From assembly GCF_023715155.1 (NCBI RefSeq), contig NZ_JAMBNQ010000002.1, forward strand, positions 273,154 through 337,153: DNA of 64,000 nt, given 5' to 3'. Below are positions 35,963 through 45,514 of this stretch, piece by piece; position 1 is the stretch's first letter; each line of letters opens with the position of its first letter. This stretch comes from Neobacillus mesonae (lineage in GTDB: Bacteria > Bacillota > Bacilli > Bacillales > Cytobacillaceae). A program made the translations under genes and the position numbers. The notes under the pieces were generated by a model that ran no database searches, was not told the origin of the DNA, and worked only from the letters and a program-made list of their open reading frames with translations.

Positions 35963-36955
35963 ATGAACTTTTTAGCAATGCCAAAAATTGAACTTCACTG
36001 TCATTTAGATGGGAGCGTTAGGGTTGAAACGATTATCGATATTGCCCGCAAGGAAGGTATCCCCTTACCCTCTTTTGATAAGAATGAGCTGCAAAAAGAA
36101 CTCATTGCTCCGCTTGAATGCGACTCCCTTGATGAGTATTTAAAAAGATTTTCTCTTCCTAATTTGGTGATGCAGTCCAAGGACAGTTTAAGAAGAATTA
36201 CGTTTGAGTTATTTAAGGATGCAGCAACGGAAAATGTGAAATATTTAGAAGTCAGATTTGCTCCGCTTCTTCACACAGTAAAAGGTCTTGGTGTGGAAGA
36301 AGTGATTCAATCTGTTATAGAGGGAATGAGGGAGGCTGAAAACTGTTACGAAATAAAGGGAAATATCATCCTGTCCTGTATGAGGACGATGTCTGTAGAA
36401 AGCGCCTTTGAGGTGGTTGAAAAGGGGAAGAAGTTCCTTGGAAAAGGAGCAGCGGCAATCGACCTCTGTGCATCAGAAGAAGAAGGGTTTTGTAAAAGAT
36501 TCGTAGAACCGATTCTTTTAGCAAAAGAATATGGTTACAGAGTCACGATTCATGCAGGTGAAACGGGAATTGGGAAAAACGTGCTGGAGGCTGTTGAACT
36601 GTTGGGCGCTGAAAGAATTGGACACGGAGTATTTATAAAAGATTGTGCGGAGGCTTATAAAATTGTGAAAGAAAGACAGGTAGTGCTTGAAATGTGTCCA
36701 ACGAGCAATGTCCAAACAAAAGCGGTTCACCAATATGCGGAACATCCGATTTATAAGTTTCATCAAGATGGAATAAAAGTGACCATTAATACTGATAACC
36801 GAACAGTATCTGATACAACTATGGCAAAGGAAATCAATCTAGTGAACAAAGAATTTAATCTAAGCGAAGAAGATTACCGGCAAATGTATGTAAATGGTGT
36901 AGAAGCATCCTTTGCCGACCAAGAAACGAAAGAATGGTGTTTGGCCCAATATTAG
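35963..36955 (+). CDS. add: Adenosine deaminase
   Basis: About 330 residues; ATG 35963 follows AGGAGGT at 35951-35957. Motifs of the zinc hydrolase family: HCHLDGS (metal) near residue 12, HAGETG near 200, RIGHGVF, CPTSNVQT and NTDNRTVSDTT near 280, with the usual length. It converts adenosine (or possibly adenine) to the inosine or hypoxanthine form in purine salvage. Control by an adenine riboswitch agrees with the substrate class; B. subtilis uses this switch mainly for the efflux pump pbuE, while Vibrio vulnificus uses it for add, as here. Confidence 0.93.
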   Translation: MNFLAMPKIELHCHLDGSVRVETIIDIARKEGIPLPSFDKNELQKELIAPLECDSLDEYLKRFSLPNLVMQSKDSLRRITFELFKDAATENVKYLEVRFAPLLHTVKGLGVEEVIQSVIEGMREAENCYEIKGNIILSCMRTMSVESAFEVVEKGKKFLGKGAAAIDLCASEEEGFCKRFVEPILLAKEYGYRVTIHAGETGIGKNVLEAVELLGAERIGHGVFIKDCAEAYKIVKERQVVLEMCPTSNVQTKAVHQYAEHPIYKFHQDGIKVTINTDNRTVSDTTMAKEINLVNKEFNLSEEDYRQMYVNGVEASFADQETKEWCLAQY

Positions 36956-37140
36956 AGGGGGATTTACAAAAGGAGTGCTGCTTTGTATTTAGCGCTCTAT
37001 TTTAAAAAACAAAAGGGCTTTTAACTTTAGCGGCAATTTGCAGAATATTAGAATGCAGGATAAACTGGTAGAAGATACTGAAATATGACAAGATAGGTTT
37101 TTCTTAGAAAGAAAATTTTAAAAGTGAGCAGGTGTACAAT

Positions 37141-37518
37141 ATGATTGAGATAAAAAAATCTCCATTAAGTGATGGAGAATTCAATAGAGGGGTCTTTGCT
37201 ACATGTGAAATCAAAAAAGGAGAGCTTTTACATGAAGCACCGGTCATTTCTTATCCAAATGACCAGCATCAATACATTGAGAAAACCTTACTCGCTGATT
37301 ATGCGTTTGAGTATGGGATAAATCATACTGCTATCCTTCTAGGTTATGGAATGTTGTTTAACCATTCTTACGAGCCGAATGCCATTTATGAGATTAATTT
37401 CGACAATCACACATTTGATTTCTATGCGTATAGAGATATAAAAGCAGGAGATGAGATTCTAATCAATTATAACGGCGATGTTGATGACAAAGAACCACTG
37501 TGGTTTAATAAGGACTAA
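37141..37518 (+). CDS. SET-domain protein
   Basis: 125 residues; ATG 37141 has AGGTG upstream and is preferred over GTG 37132. It is nearly all a SET domain: GRGVFAT-like start (EFNRGVFATCEIKKGELL), NHSYEPNA near residues 80-87, and GDEILINYNG near 105. SET domains transfer methyl from S-adenosylmethionine to protein Lys. The cofactor motif and catalytic Tyr (INYNG) are in place. Stand-alone bacterial SET proteins are small and their substrates unknown. It has its own terminator. Confidence 0.88.
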   Translation: MIEIKKSPLSDGEFNRGVFATCEIKKGELLHEAPVISYPNDQHQYIEKTLLADYAFEYGINHTAILLGYGMLFNHSYEPNAIYEINFDNHTFDFYAYRDIKAGDEILINYNGDVDDKEPLWFNKD

Positions 37519-37522
37519 AAAC

Positions 37523-37548
37523 GAGAGCTTACAGGCTCTCTTTTTTTT
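37523..37548 (+). terminator. Terminator of the SET gene
   Basis: GAGAGC/GCTCTC stem then eight T. It lies inside the 5' extension of the next open frame, which argues for that gene's later start. Confidence 0.85.
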
Positions 37549-37651
37549 GACTAACCAGCCTTGCTTTTTAAAATTTTGCCCTTCCAATAGGTCGACTGAG
37601 TTAATCAAGGAAAATCGAAGAAAAGATGAAGTATTGTACTATAGAAGGTTC

Positions 37652-38440
37652 ATGGAGTTAAAAAAAATTATCGACCATCATCAATTAGATACTTTTTATC
37701 AGCCGATTGTTGAACTTGATTCTGAAAGGACGATTGGCTATGAGGCTCTAAACCGGCCTGCAGCATCTTATTTATTTCCAAACACCGAAATCTTTTATGA
37801 TTTTGTCGGTCAAACCGATCAAGTTTTCTTATTTGAATGTTTTTGCAGGAATATTTCACTGAAACGGTTTATGGACCGCTTGAAAGGGAATTTCAATAAA
37901 AAAGACTTTGTGCTTTTTATTAATATCCATCCACATGTTCTGATGGATGCCAATTATCATAGCGGGGAGACGCTTCAGCTCCTGCAGGAATTTGATATTG
38001 AACCAGGGCAGGTCGTTTTTGAACTGACAGAAAAAAGTGCGGTCACAGACTTTGAACAATTTGAAAAAGTGCTGTCCCATTATCGTTCGCAAGGTTTCCG
38101 AATTGCCGTTGATGATGTCGGTTCCGGCTATAACAGCCTAAAAACTCTTATTTATCTAAAGCCAGAATTCATTAAGCTGGACCGTTCTCTGATTGACTTC
38201 ATCGATAAAAGACCAGAACAGCAAAGACTGGTGTCCTTAATCGTTGACTATGCCAAACAGTCCCATATAAAGATCATTGCGGAAGGCATTGAACGGATGG
38301 AAGAGCTGGAGTATATAAAAAAACTGGGTGTAGATTATGCTCAAGGCTACGCATTAGGAATGCCGCAGCGGGATATTCAACGCGGGATTTTACCGACAAA
38401 TTTACTTGCAATGCAAGAACCATTGCATGATGTCAGTTGA
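37652..38440 (+). CDS. EAL-domain c-di-GMP phosphodiesterase
   Basis: About 262 residues from ATG 37652, with AGAAGG 5 bases upstream; the open frame begins at 37478 but crosses a terminator, so a later start is chosen. Catalytic features of an active EAL domain are present: YEALNRP (EAL), Asn in FINIHP, ELTEKS, VDDVGSGYNS (DD), KLDRSL (Lys), AEGIE and AQGYALG. It hydrolyses cyclic di-GMP to pGpG, favouring motility over matrix formation. No GGDEF, PAS or membrane part is seen, so it is a minimal cytosolic enzyme. Confidence 0.92.
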   Translation: MELKKIIDHHQLDTFYQPIVELDSERTIGYEALNRPAASYLFPNTEIFYDFVGQTDQVFLFECFCRNISLKRFMDRLKGNFNKKDFVLFINIHPHVLMDANYHSGETLQLLQEFDIEPGQVVFELTEKSAVTDFEQFEKVLSHYRSQGFRIAVDDVGSGYNSLKTLIYLKPEFIKLDRSLIDFIDKRPEQQRLVSLIVDYAKQSHIKIIAEGIERMEELEYIKKLGVDYAQGYALGMPQRDIQRGILPTNLLAMQEPLHDVS

Positions 38441-38476
38441 GTTCTAGGAATTCAATTGAAGAAGAATAGATTCCAA

Positions 38477-38504
38477 AAGATCGCCAGTAGAGTCGGTCTT
38501 TTTT
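38477..38504 (+). terminator. Terminator of the EAL gene
   Basis: AAGATCG/CGGTCTT stem (one G-T) followed by TTTT. Confidence 0.7.
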
Positions 38505-39041
38505 GTCACTGTTTTACATAAAAGAGTTATTTTTCCTGCTGGATGAGAGTTTCCTATACAAAGACTTTCGCCCCATCTAGAAGTCAGATTAACAGGTAAA
38601 AGATGCGATTACTTGGCAAGGTTCACTCGTATTTGCATGGACTACTGGATTTATCGATATGAAACTATAGGAGAATCTCCTATGATGGACAATGAAACTA
38701 GATTTAACTCTAAAAGTAAATGATAAAATTGTTAAACTTCAAGAATCGGGTGCTATCCTTGAACAGGGATGAGCACCATTTTTCATTTTAACGGCCAGAT
38801 GCTTGCATACGTTTCAAAATCAGATTAGATAATTATGTTAAAATACGGGGGTATGGTAAGGATGGTTATTTTACTAACAGCGGGGTAGAAAAAATATTCT
38901 CTTTTAGAGTTTCCACTCCCTGCCATGGGTTTATTTAGCAATATAAAAATTAATAAAGGAAGTTCGGTAATTCGAACTTTTTCTGCGCGTGAAAAAATTC
39001 CTTGAAGAATCAATATTCATTTTTAGAAAGGTGGATATACA
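38505..39041. other. Gene-free stretch with a small dispersed hairpin repeat
   Basis: At 38740-38800, AATCGGGTGCTATCCTTGAA, then a GGATGAGCACC arm and a T-run, forms a hairpin like a terminator. A near copy occurs at 48800-48850 (ATCGAGCGCTATCCTTGAAA, GGATGAGCGTTT). No gene is supported elsewhere in this stretch. Confidence 0.6.
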
Positions 39042-39878
39042 ATGCATTTTAAAAATCAGCATAAGTTACTTTCACCTGTCGAGCTTATGAGACTTATTGA
39101 GGGTCCTGGACAAATGAATCAAAAAATGATAATTGTCTATGTTGGGCTTGGTAAACAAACGGATGATAAGGACGGATTTATTCCGGGTTCCATTTATCTT
39201 GATATCAATTTAATAGAAGGCGGACCATTGTGGAATCTCGTTTCAATGGAACAACTAGGTATTATTTTACATAAATTAGGTATTTCTAATGAAACTACAG
39301 TGATACTTTACGGACAACAAATAATGGCTTCCGCTCGAGCTGCGTGGGCATTTATGTACGCAGGTCTAGAAGATGTTCGTTTGGTGAATGGAGGCATCCA
39401 TGCATGGAAAGCCCTTGGATATGATGTGGAAGAACAACCTTCGATCCTACGTGTAAACGAAGGCCCCTTCCCCCGTTTAAACCCGAAATCACATTATCTT
39501 TCGACAAGAAGTGATGTGGAAAAAAGCTTATATGATCAAGACTCTATTGTAGTTGATGTTCGCAGCTGGAATGAATATACAGGTAAAACCACGGGGTATG
39601 ATTATATGAAAGAAAAGGGGCGCATCCCAAATTCCGTATGGGGTTACGCTGGTTCTAATCCATATCATATGGAAGACTTTGAAGAAAAAAGCGGAGATCT
39701 GAAAAGCCTTAAAGAAATAAGGCGATTATGGGAGAAATCAGGAATTACCCCAGAAAAAAAGATCATTTTTTATTGTGGTACTGGCTGGAGAGCTAGTGAA
39801 GCATTCTTTATTGCTTATCTAATGGGGTGGCCTCATATCAGTGTATATGATGGTGGTTGGATGGAATGGAGTCAGTAG
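39042..39878 (+). CDS. Two-domain rhodanese (sulfurtransferase)
   Basis: 278 residues; ATG 39042 after GAAAGGTGG. Two rhodanese domains: an N-terminal inactive one (about 8-130; the Cys loop reads LYGQQIMASA) and a C-terminal active one (about 150-278) with VVDVRSWNEY and the catalytic Cys in YCGTGWRAS near residue 246. This is the usual thiosulfate or mercaptopyruvate sulfurtransferase layout, moving sulfur to cyanide or thiols. It ends 20 bases before the next gene, forming an operon. Confidence 0.92.
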   Translation: MHFKNQHKLLSPVELMRLIEGPGQMNQKMIIVYVGLGKQTDDKDGFIPGSIYLDINLIEGGPLWNLVSMEQLGIILHKLGISNETTVILYGQQIMASARAAWAFMYAGLEDVRLVNGGIHAWKALGYDVEEQPSILRVNEGPFPRLNPKSHYLSTRSDVEKSLYDQDSIVVDVRSWNEYTGKTTGYDYMKEKGRIPNSVWGYAGSNPYHMEDFEEKSGDLKSLKEIRRLWEKSGITPEKKIIFYCGTGWRASEAFFIAYLMGWPHISVYDGGWMEWSQ

Positions 39879-39897
39879 AAAAAGGAGGTTTGTTCTC

Positions 39898-40518
39898 ATG
39901 AATATTTTAATTTTAGGTGGAACCGGGCGGGTTGGAGGTCAAATTGTTACTTATGCCCTTCATGATGGATATCGTGCGACTGTATTAGTCCGCACTCCAG
40001 AAAGGATTCAAATAAATAATAAAAATTTAACCATTATTCAAGGTAATGTTTTAAATAAAGACGATGTCATACGTTCCATGCAGGGTATGGATGTAGTGAT
40101 TAGTGCACTAAATACTGATGGGGCAGCTGTTCTATCAGAAAGCATGCCGTTGATAATCGAAGCAATGGAGAACGAAGGTATACAGCGAATAATCACGATA
40201 GGAACAGCAGGTATCCTTCAAAGTAGAACCACGCCAAATTTACTGCGTTATCAGTCAAGTGAATCCAAGCGTAAGTCAACCCGTGCAGCGAAAGAGCACC
40301 ATAAAGTTTACGAGCTGCTTCAACAATCAACCCTCGAATGGACAATCGTCTGTCCTACGTATTTGCCAGATGGGGAAAGGACAGGTAAATACCGTGTCGA
40401 CCGAAATGTTTTACCGGAGGGTGGAGTTGAAATATCTGTGCCGGATACAGCAGAATTTGCATATAGCCAGATAAAAAGTAATGATTATATAAAATCACGT
40501 GTTGGTATTGCCTATTAA
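39898..40518 (+). CDS. NAD(P)-binding epimerase/NmrA-like protein
   Basis: 206 residues; ATG 39898 follows AAAAAGGAGG. A Rossmann motif GGTGRVGG lies at residues 7-14. The core shows VVISALNTDGAA and TIGTAGIL, and a WTIVCPTYLPDGERTGKYR segment typical of the atypical SDR family (NmrA/YwnB-like). The Tyr-x3-Lys catalytic pair of classical SDRs is not seen, so it may be a redox sensor or flavin/quinone reductase. Co-transcribed with the rhodanese. Confidence 0.88.
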   Translation: MNILILGGTGRVGGQIVTYALHDGYRATVLVRTPERIQINNKNLTIIQGNVLNKDDVIRSMQGMDVVISALNTDGAAVLSESMPLIIEAMENEGIQRIITIGTAGILQSRTTPNLLRYQSSESKRKSTRAAKEHHKVYELLQQSTLEWTIVCPTYLPDGERTGKYRVDRNVLPEGGVEISVPDTAEFAYSQIKSNDYIKSRVGIAY

Positions 40519-40584
40519 TCGTCTCATACTGCTTGCTTATTGGACTAAAATTTAAGGCGGCATCGTTTTAGCTGCAGTTTTTTA

Positions 40585-40755
40585 AATATATCTGCAGTTT
40601 TGAGAAAGACTTCCATAAATTACCCCTTTTTAGAGAAACCCCTCGACTATCACCCAACATATCTGCGACTTTTCAGGGGATATCTGCGACTTCACCTATT
40701 TTATCTGCGAGTTTCCACCATATATCTGCGATTACCCCCATTATATCTGCGACTT
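40585..40755 (+). repeat. TATCTGCGACTT repeats at exact 21-bp spacing
   Basis: TATCTGCGA cores begin at 40660, 40681, 40702, 40723 and 40744, each 21 bp apart; an outlying TATCTGCAG lies near 40589. The motif is the same as the minus-strand reading of 19845-19915. It ends about 100 bases before the oxidoreductase start. Confidence 0.92.
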
Positions 40756-40859
40756 CCTTTTATTCCCTCCCTTTTTTAAAATCAATAAATAAAATTCCCC
40801 GCATATCCGCAAATTTCCAATGATATCTTAATACAAAACATGTAAAAAAGGAGCGGACT

Positions 40860-42851
40860 ATGAAAACAAATATAAATGTCTGTCCACATGATTGCTGGGA
40901 TACATGCAGTATGAAGGTGACGGTGGATGAGAACGGGAAGGCGGTTAAGATCCGCGGCAATCAGGAGCACCCGGTGACGAAGGGTTCGTTATGCTTGAAG
41001 GTGAACCGATACCTTGACCGCGTCTATCATCCTGACCGGATTTTGTATCCACTGAAACGAACCGGTAAAAAAGGGGAAGGGAAATTCAAAAGAATCTCGT
41101 GGGATGAGGCCATTCAAACCATCACCGGCCAATTTAAGAAAACGATTCAAACATATGGGGCTGAAGCTGTGCTGCCGTTTAGTTATGGCGGGACCTACGG
41201 GCTGTTGAATTATGGCAGCATGGACCGGCGATTCTTTGGAAAAATGGGGGCCTCCACTTTGGCACGGACTTTTTGCGTCGCGGCAGGGGGAGCGGCATTA
41301 GACGAAACGTTTGGGACGAAAATAGGGATGGACCCGGAAGATATGGTTCACTCCGAATTAATAATCGCGTGGGGAATTAATCTCTACGCAACGAATATGC
41401 ACCAGGTTTCGATTATTGAAGAGGCACGGAAAAAGGGAGCCAAATTAGTGGTAATCGACCCGTACATGAACGAAACGGCGAAAAAGGCAGACCTCTATCT
41501 CCGGATTCAGCCTGGAACGGACAGTGCCCTGGCTCTCGGCATCATGCATATTCTCATCAAAGAGGATTTGATCAACCACCAATATGTGAATCAATATCTA
41601 GACAACTTTGATAGATTAAAAGAAAGGGCAGCCGAGTTTCCACCGGAAAAAGCAGCTGCGATTACTGGGATTGCCGAAAGCAAGATAATTGAATTAGCTC
41701 GTCTTTATGGTCAGACCCAAAAAAGTGTGATTCGCTGCGGATTCGGCATTCAGCGCCATACCAATGGTGGAGAGATGGTGAGGAGTCTTGCCATTTTGCC
41801 TGCTTTAACTGGGGCGTGGGAAGCTGTAGGCGGCGGGTTTCTTCTCATTAATTGGGATTATGGTTTTAATTTTAATCAATTGTTTGCGATAGATATTCAT
41901 CAGGGAAACCCGCGTGAAATCAACTGTTCCCAGATTGCCTCGGCCCTTCATTTGAAAGAAAACCCGATTCATATGATGTATGTGTACAATAGTAATCCAG
42001 CAGGCGTGGCGCCGAACACCAATCAGGTCATTGAAGGGCTTTTAAGAGAGGATCTTTACCTTGTGGTCCATGAACAGTTTATGACGGATACCTGCCAATA
42101 CGCGGATATCATCCTGCCGGCAACCACCTCATTGGAGCAGCTCGATATTCACCGGTCCTATTGGCACCTGTACATTCAGCTGAACGAACCTGCGATTAAA
42201 CCGCTGGGCGAGTCGAAGTCGAATAATGACACCTTCCGGCTGCTGGCAAAAGGAATGGGATACACCGATGCCTGTTTCTCTGACAGTGATGAGGACTTAA
42301 TTAGGCAATTGCTGGATTCTGACCATCCCTATTTGAAGGGGATTACCTATGAGGCCCTGAAGGAAAAGAAATTCATCAAAATTAATGTTGAAGGAAATCA
42401 TTTTATGCCATTTAAAAAGGATTTTCCAACCAAAGCAGGAAAAGTAGAGATCACTATGAAAAATGGTTCGGTAATCAACTATACCCCGATTGTGGATGAC
42501 AGCCGGTTTCCGCTTCATTTTATTACACCAAAGGCCAAGTTCTTCCTAAATTCAACTTTTGGCAATATCGATCTTTTGAAAAAGAGAGAAAAAGATCCGC
42601 TTCTTTATATGCATCCAAACGATGCCGAACCGCGCGGCATTCAAGACGGGGATGAAGTTTTGGTTTTTAATAACCGCGGCTGCATTACTCTTCCGGTGAA
42701 GATAGGCGAAACATCCGGTCCAGGTGTGGTGATCAGTCCGATTAACTTATGGGAAAAACGGGTGAATGTCACCACTTCTGATGCCATCACGGATATCGGC
42801 GGCGGAGCGACGTTTTATACCAATTTTGTGGATGTAAAGAAGATGGAGTAG
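40860..42851 (+). CDS. Molybdopterin oxidoreductase (formate dehydrogenase/YoaE-like)
   Basis: 663 residues; ATG 40860 after AAAAAAGGAGCGG. The N-terminal 4Fe-4S motif is CPHDCWDTC...KGSLCLK (four Cys). Domains follow the DMSO-reductase family: molybdopterin core (SYGGTYGLLNYGSMDRRFFG; RTFCVAAGGAA near residue 140, where Cys or Ser may bind Mo), a second core, and a C-terminal molydopterin-dinucleotide domain (LHFITPKAKFFLNS, HPNDAEPRGIQDGDEV). No Tat signal is seen, so it is cytosolic. The length and features match B. subtilis YoaE. The substrate is unknown. Confidence 0.92.
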   Translation: MKTNINVCPHDCWDTCSMKVTVDENGKAVKIRGNQEHPVTKGSLCLKVNRYLDRVYHPDRILYPLKRTGKKGEGKFKRISWDEAIQTITGQFKKTIQTYGAEAVLPFSYGGTYGLLNYGSMDRRFFGKMGASTLARTFCVAAGGAALDETFGTKIGMDPEDMVHSELIIAWGINLYATNMHQVSIIEEARKKGAKLVVIDPYMNETAKKADLYLRIQPGTDSALALGIMHILIKEDLINHQYVNQYLDNFDRLKERAAEFPPEKAAAITGIAESKIIELARLYGQTQKSVIRCGFGIQRHTNGGEMVRSLAILPALTGAWEAVGGGFLLINWDYGFNFNQLFAIDIHQGNPREINCSQIASALHLKENPIHMMYVYNSNPAGVAPNTNQVIEGLLREDLYLVVHEQFMTDTCQYADIILPATTSLEQLDIHRSYWHLYIQLNEPAIKPLGESKSNNDTFRLLAKGMGYTDACFSDSDEDLIRQLLDSDHPYLKGITYEALKEKKFIKINVEGNHFMPFKKDFPTKAGKVEITMKNGSVINYTPIVDDSRFPLHFITPKAKFFLNSTFGNIDLLKKREKDPLLYMHPNDAEPRGIQDGDEVLVFNNRGCITLPVKIGETSGPGVVISPINLWEKRVNVTTSDAITDIGGGATFYTNFVDVKKME

Positions 42852-43136
42852 AAAAGGCCTGCGCCTGTTAGACTTAGATTCAACCTTTTCCAATATTTGT
42901 AGAATTGAAGAGAAATATTATACCTAATTTATGTAGAATCGTCCGAAATGAAGTGCCCAACTTATGCAAATTTTTCGGCTGTTTACATTGAATCCCAACA
43001 AAAAAGCCAGGCCCAAAGCCTGGCTTAAGTCATTTTAAAAGACTTATTGTAAAATACTAGAAAATACAACATAATATTTGAGGGCAGTATTCTAATCTGA
43101 TTGACTACTAATGAAAAAGCAGCCAGGGGTGTAAAT

Positions 43137-43757
43137 GTGAAGAAAAATAAAAGAAAAGATAAAAAGATAGATAAAAAAACATATAAAAAGAAAGATAGTA
43201 AATGGAAGGATAGATTAGAAACCTTCCTTGGATATTTTTTAATGATTGATATCCCTGTGTTTCTGGTTTCACTGGTTCTAGCTATCTTCATGAAAGATTT
43301 CTTGTGGCAGCAAATCTTCCTTAATCTAACGATTGGCTCCTTTGGATTTATCGTCATTTTTGGGGCGATTGCACTGATTCAAAATAAAGCCAAAAGCGTC
43401 AACGGCAATATTTTTCAGAAATTGTTTGGCTCTATTTTGGCACTTATGTTTACATTAGTGGTCCTATCCTCATTATTGACGGCGATTTCCCTCTATCAAG
43501 ACAAAACGGAATATACCAATGGTGAATTTAAAACGGTGGTAGGTGTTGCCAAAAATGTTACATATAGTTCCCCCAAACACGATCCTAAAGATTATTTGTG
43601 GAAATTTGAGATCAAAGGGAAAACCTTCACGATAGAAAATATGGCCATCACCGATGATGAATACGAACAACACTATAAAGGTAAAAAACTATCGGTGACT
43701 TATTTGCCGGAAAGCGGTTATGTTATCGATTTAACATTGGCCGAGGAAGAACAATAA
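43137..43757 (+). CDS. Membrane protein of unknown function
   Basis: About 206 residues from GTG 43137 with AGGGGTG upstream; a TTG at 43101 is an alternative. A very basic N-terminus (KKNKRKDKKIDKKTYKKKD) is followed by three to four helices: about 31-55 (FLMIDIPVFLVSLVLAIFM), 58-85, and 100-125 (ILALMFTLVVLSSLLTAI). The C-terminal 80 residues are a predicted soluble beta domain outside. No family was recognised. Confidence 0.75.
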   Translation: MKKNKRKDKKIDKKTYKKKDSKWKDRLETFLGYFLMIDIPVFLVSLVLAIFMKDFLWQQIFLNLTIGSFGFIVIFGAIALIQNKAKSVNGNIFQKLFGSILALMFTLVVLSSLLTAISLYQDKTEYTNGEFKTVVGVAKNVTYSSPKHDPKDYLWKFEIKGKTFTIENMAITDDEYEQHYKGKKLSVTYLPESGYVIDLTLAEEEQ

Positions 43758-43795
43758 AATCCCGGCCTTTTCGCGAGTTTCATTAAAGTCTTAAA

Positions 43796-44401
43796 TTACT
43801 TCTTTCCAATATACTCCACCGAGTAAATATGTGTTTTCGTCAGCTCAATGACTTCCTTGATAAAATCTTCCTTGGTTTCTTTGAAGCCATTTTGAATCCA
43901 ATTTTGCAGGAGTCCGTAAAAGCCATAGGCAGTATAACGTTTAAACACGTCCATATTGACAGGAATCTGGTTGATGGTTTCGAAAATAAATTGTTCCTGA
44001 TAGATTTTTAAGATGGTTTGAGGGAACCGTGTATGCAGCCCCGGCAACGTGTCGTCATAGTTAATCAATTCAAAGAAGTTCCGGTTTTTATAGATATAAG
44101 AAACGATATTAAAAGATGGCGGGTTTAGCTTTGATGTATAAACTTTGTGACCAGGTACATAGGGTTTGCCAACTGAAGTCTCTAATCCCTGCAGCATGGA
44201 AGCAAGCAGCTCTTCAGCTAATTCGATTTTATCTTGGTAATGGATATAAAAGGTGCTGCGATTATAGGAGGCATAATCGACAATGTCTTTTACGGTAATG
44301 GAGTGGTAACCCTGCTCTTTGATGAGATCAATCAATGCTTGCTTAAAATGTTCTTTTGTACGATTTTGCCGCCCCGATGTCCTATTTTGTTCGTTATTCA
44401 T
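43796..44401 (-). CDS. TetR-family regulator
   Basis: About 201 residues. The N-terminal TetR HTH is seen in ITVKDIVDYASYNRSTFYIH near residues 37-57; the rest is a helical ligand domain with a C-terminal YGFYGLLQNWIQNGF segment. It faces three SDR genes across about 190 bases that contain a perfect dyad (44437-44459), so it is their probable repressor, relieved by an unknown small molecule. Confidence 0.9.
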   Translation of the reverse strand: MNNEQNRTSGRQNRTKEHFKQALIDLIKEQGYHSITVKDIVDYASYNRSTFYIHYQDKIELAEELLASMLQGLETSVGKPYVPGHKVYTSKLNPPSFNIVSYIYKNRNFFELINYDDTLPGLHTRFPQTILKIYQEQFIFETINQIPVNMDVFKRYTAYGFYGLLQNWIQNGFKETKEDFIKEVIELTKTHIYSVEYIGKK

Positions 44402-44436
44402 CAAAAAACCCCCCTGAAAATAGACAGATTTATCGC

Positions 44437-44459
44437 AAGTGTCTAAGTAATCGACACTT
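44437..44459. promoter_or_regulatory. Candidate TetR operator
   Basis: AAGTGTC-N9-GACACTT, a perfect 7-bp inverted repeat between the TetR gene and the first SDR gene. Confidence 0.7.
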
Positions 44460-44597
44460 CATGATATCTTAATGATTGTGAAATGTGAACGGAATAGTAC
44501 AATTAAATTGTGACAAAAATAGTACAGATAATAAATCTATCTAGTATCTTTGTCTAAAATGTAGTAAGGAATTTTTTAATATAAGGAGGATCTAAGG

Positions 44598-45335
44598 ATG
44601 GGAAAATTACAAGATAAAGTAGCTGTGATTACTGGCGGAGTATCTGGTATTGGGGCAGCAACAGCGCGTTTATTCGTTTCGGAAGGTGCCAAAGTGGTTC
44701 TTGTTGATTTAAATGAGGAAAAAGGGAAAGCTTTTGAAGCAGAATTGAAAACGCTTAATGCTGAAGCTCTTTTTATAAAAGCAGATATTACAAGTGAGGA
44801 ACAAGTTCAACATGTATTTTCTCAAGCTGTTTCCACTTTCGGCCATGTCGATGTTGTGTTTAATAATGCTGGAATCGGTGTGACAAAAGCAACAGAGGAG
44901 ATTACGTTTGCTGAATGGCGTAAAACAGTTGGCGTGGATTTAGATGGCGTATTCTTAGTCGCACATTCTGCTTTGAAACAATTCCTAAAAAATGGCGGCG
45001 GTGTGTTAGTGAACACAGCTTCAATGTACGGCTGGGTTGGCGCACCAGGAAATGCTGCTTATAATGCAGCAAAAGGCGGCGTGATTAACTTAACACGTTC
45101 ATTAGGTCTTGAATATGCTGACCGAAATATTCGTGTAAATGCACTATGTCCTGGATTTATTGATACACCTATTATCCCAGAAGAAGTCAAAAAGGATCTT
45201 GGAGCTATTACACCAATGAAACGTTTGGGTAAAGCAGAAGAAATGGCAAAAGCCGTTTTATTCATGGCTTGTGATGATTCATCATTTATGACAGGTAATA
45301 CATTAACAGTTGATGGCGGTTTTACCGCACAATAA
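44598..45335 (+). CDS. SDR-family oxidoreductase 1
   Basis: 245 residues; ATG 44598 after AAGGAGG. Classical SDR: cofactor motif TGGVSGIG (about 13-20), NNAG near 88, Ser in VNTASMYGW and the Tyr-x3-Lys pair YNAAK near 154. Asp after the second strand (VVLVDLNEEK) suggests NAD preference. It oxidises or reduces an unknown alcohol/ketone. First of three SDR genes, likely in one regulated set; a 180-base gap without a clear hairpin separates it from the next. Confidence 0.92.
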   Translation: MGKLQDKVAVITGGVSGIGAATARLFVSEGAKVVLVDLNEEKGKAFEAELKTLNAEALFIKADITSEEQVQHVFSQAVSTFGHVDVVFNNAGIGVTKATEEITFAEWRKTVGVDLDGVFLVAHSALKQFLKNGGGVLVNTASMYGWVGAPGNAAYNAAKGGVINLTRSLGLEYADRNIRVNALCPGFIDTPIIPEEVKKDLGAITPMKRLGKAEEMAKAVLFMACDDSSFMTGNTLTVDGGFTAQ

Positions 45336-45514
45336 TAGATTTTGGGAAAGTAACGTTTGGTACAAGTTTAGTAAACCTAGATTTATGGATTACGAAGGGG
45401 AGAAATAGCCCTTGTAGAGTGTAATATCCTTAATTAAAGATATTTTAAATGAAGAGAAATTAATGGATATCTGAGCATAAGTTTTTATCTGTAAGAATAA
45501 AGGAGGAAATTTCA

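Noticed and set aside
37478..37651. Longer N-terminus for the EAL protein
   Set aside because: The extension runs through the terminator of the SET gene and has no ribosome site at its start.
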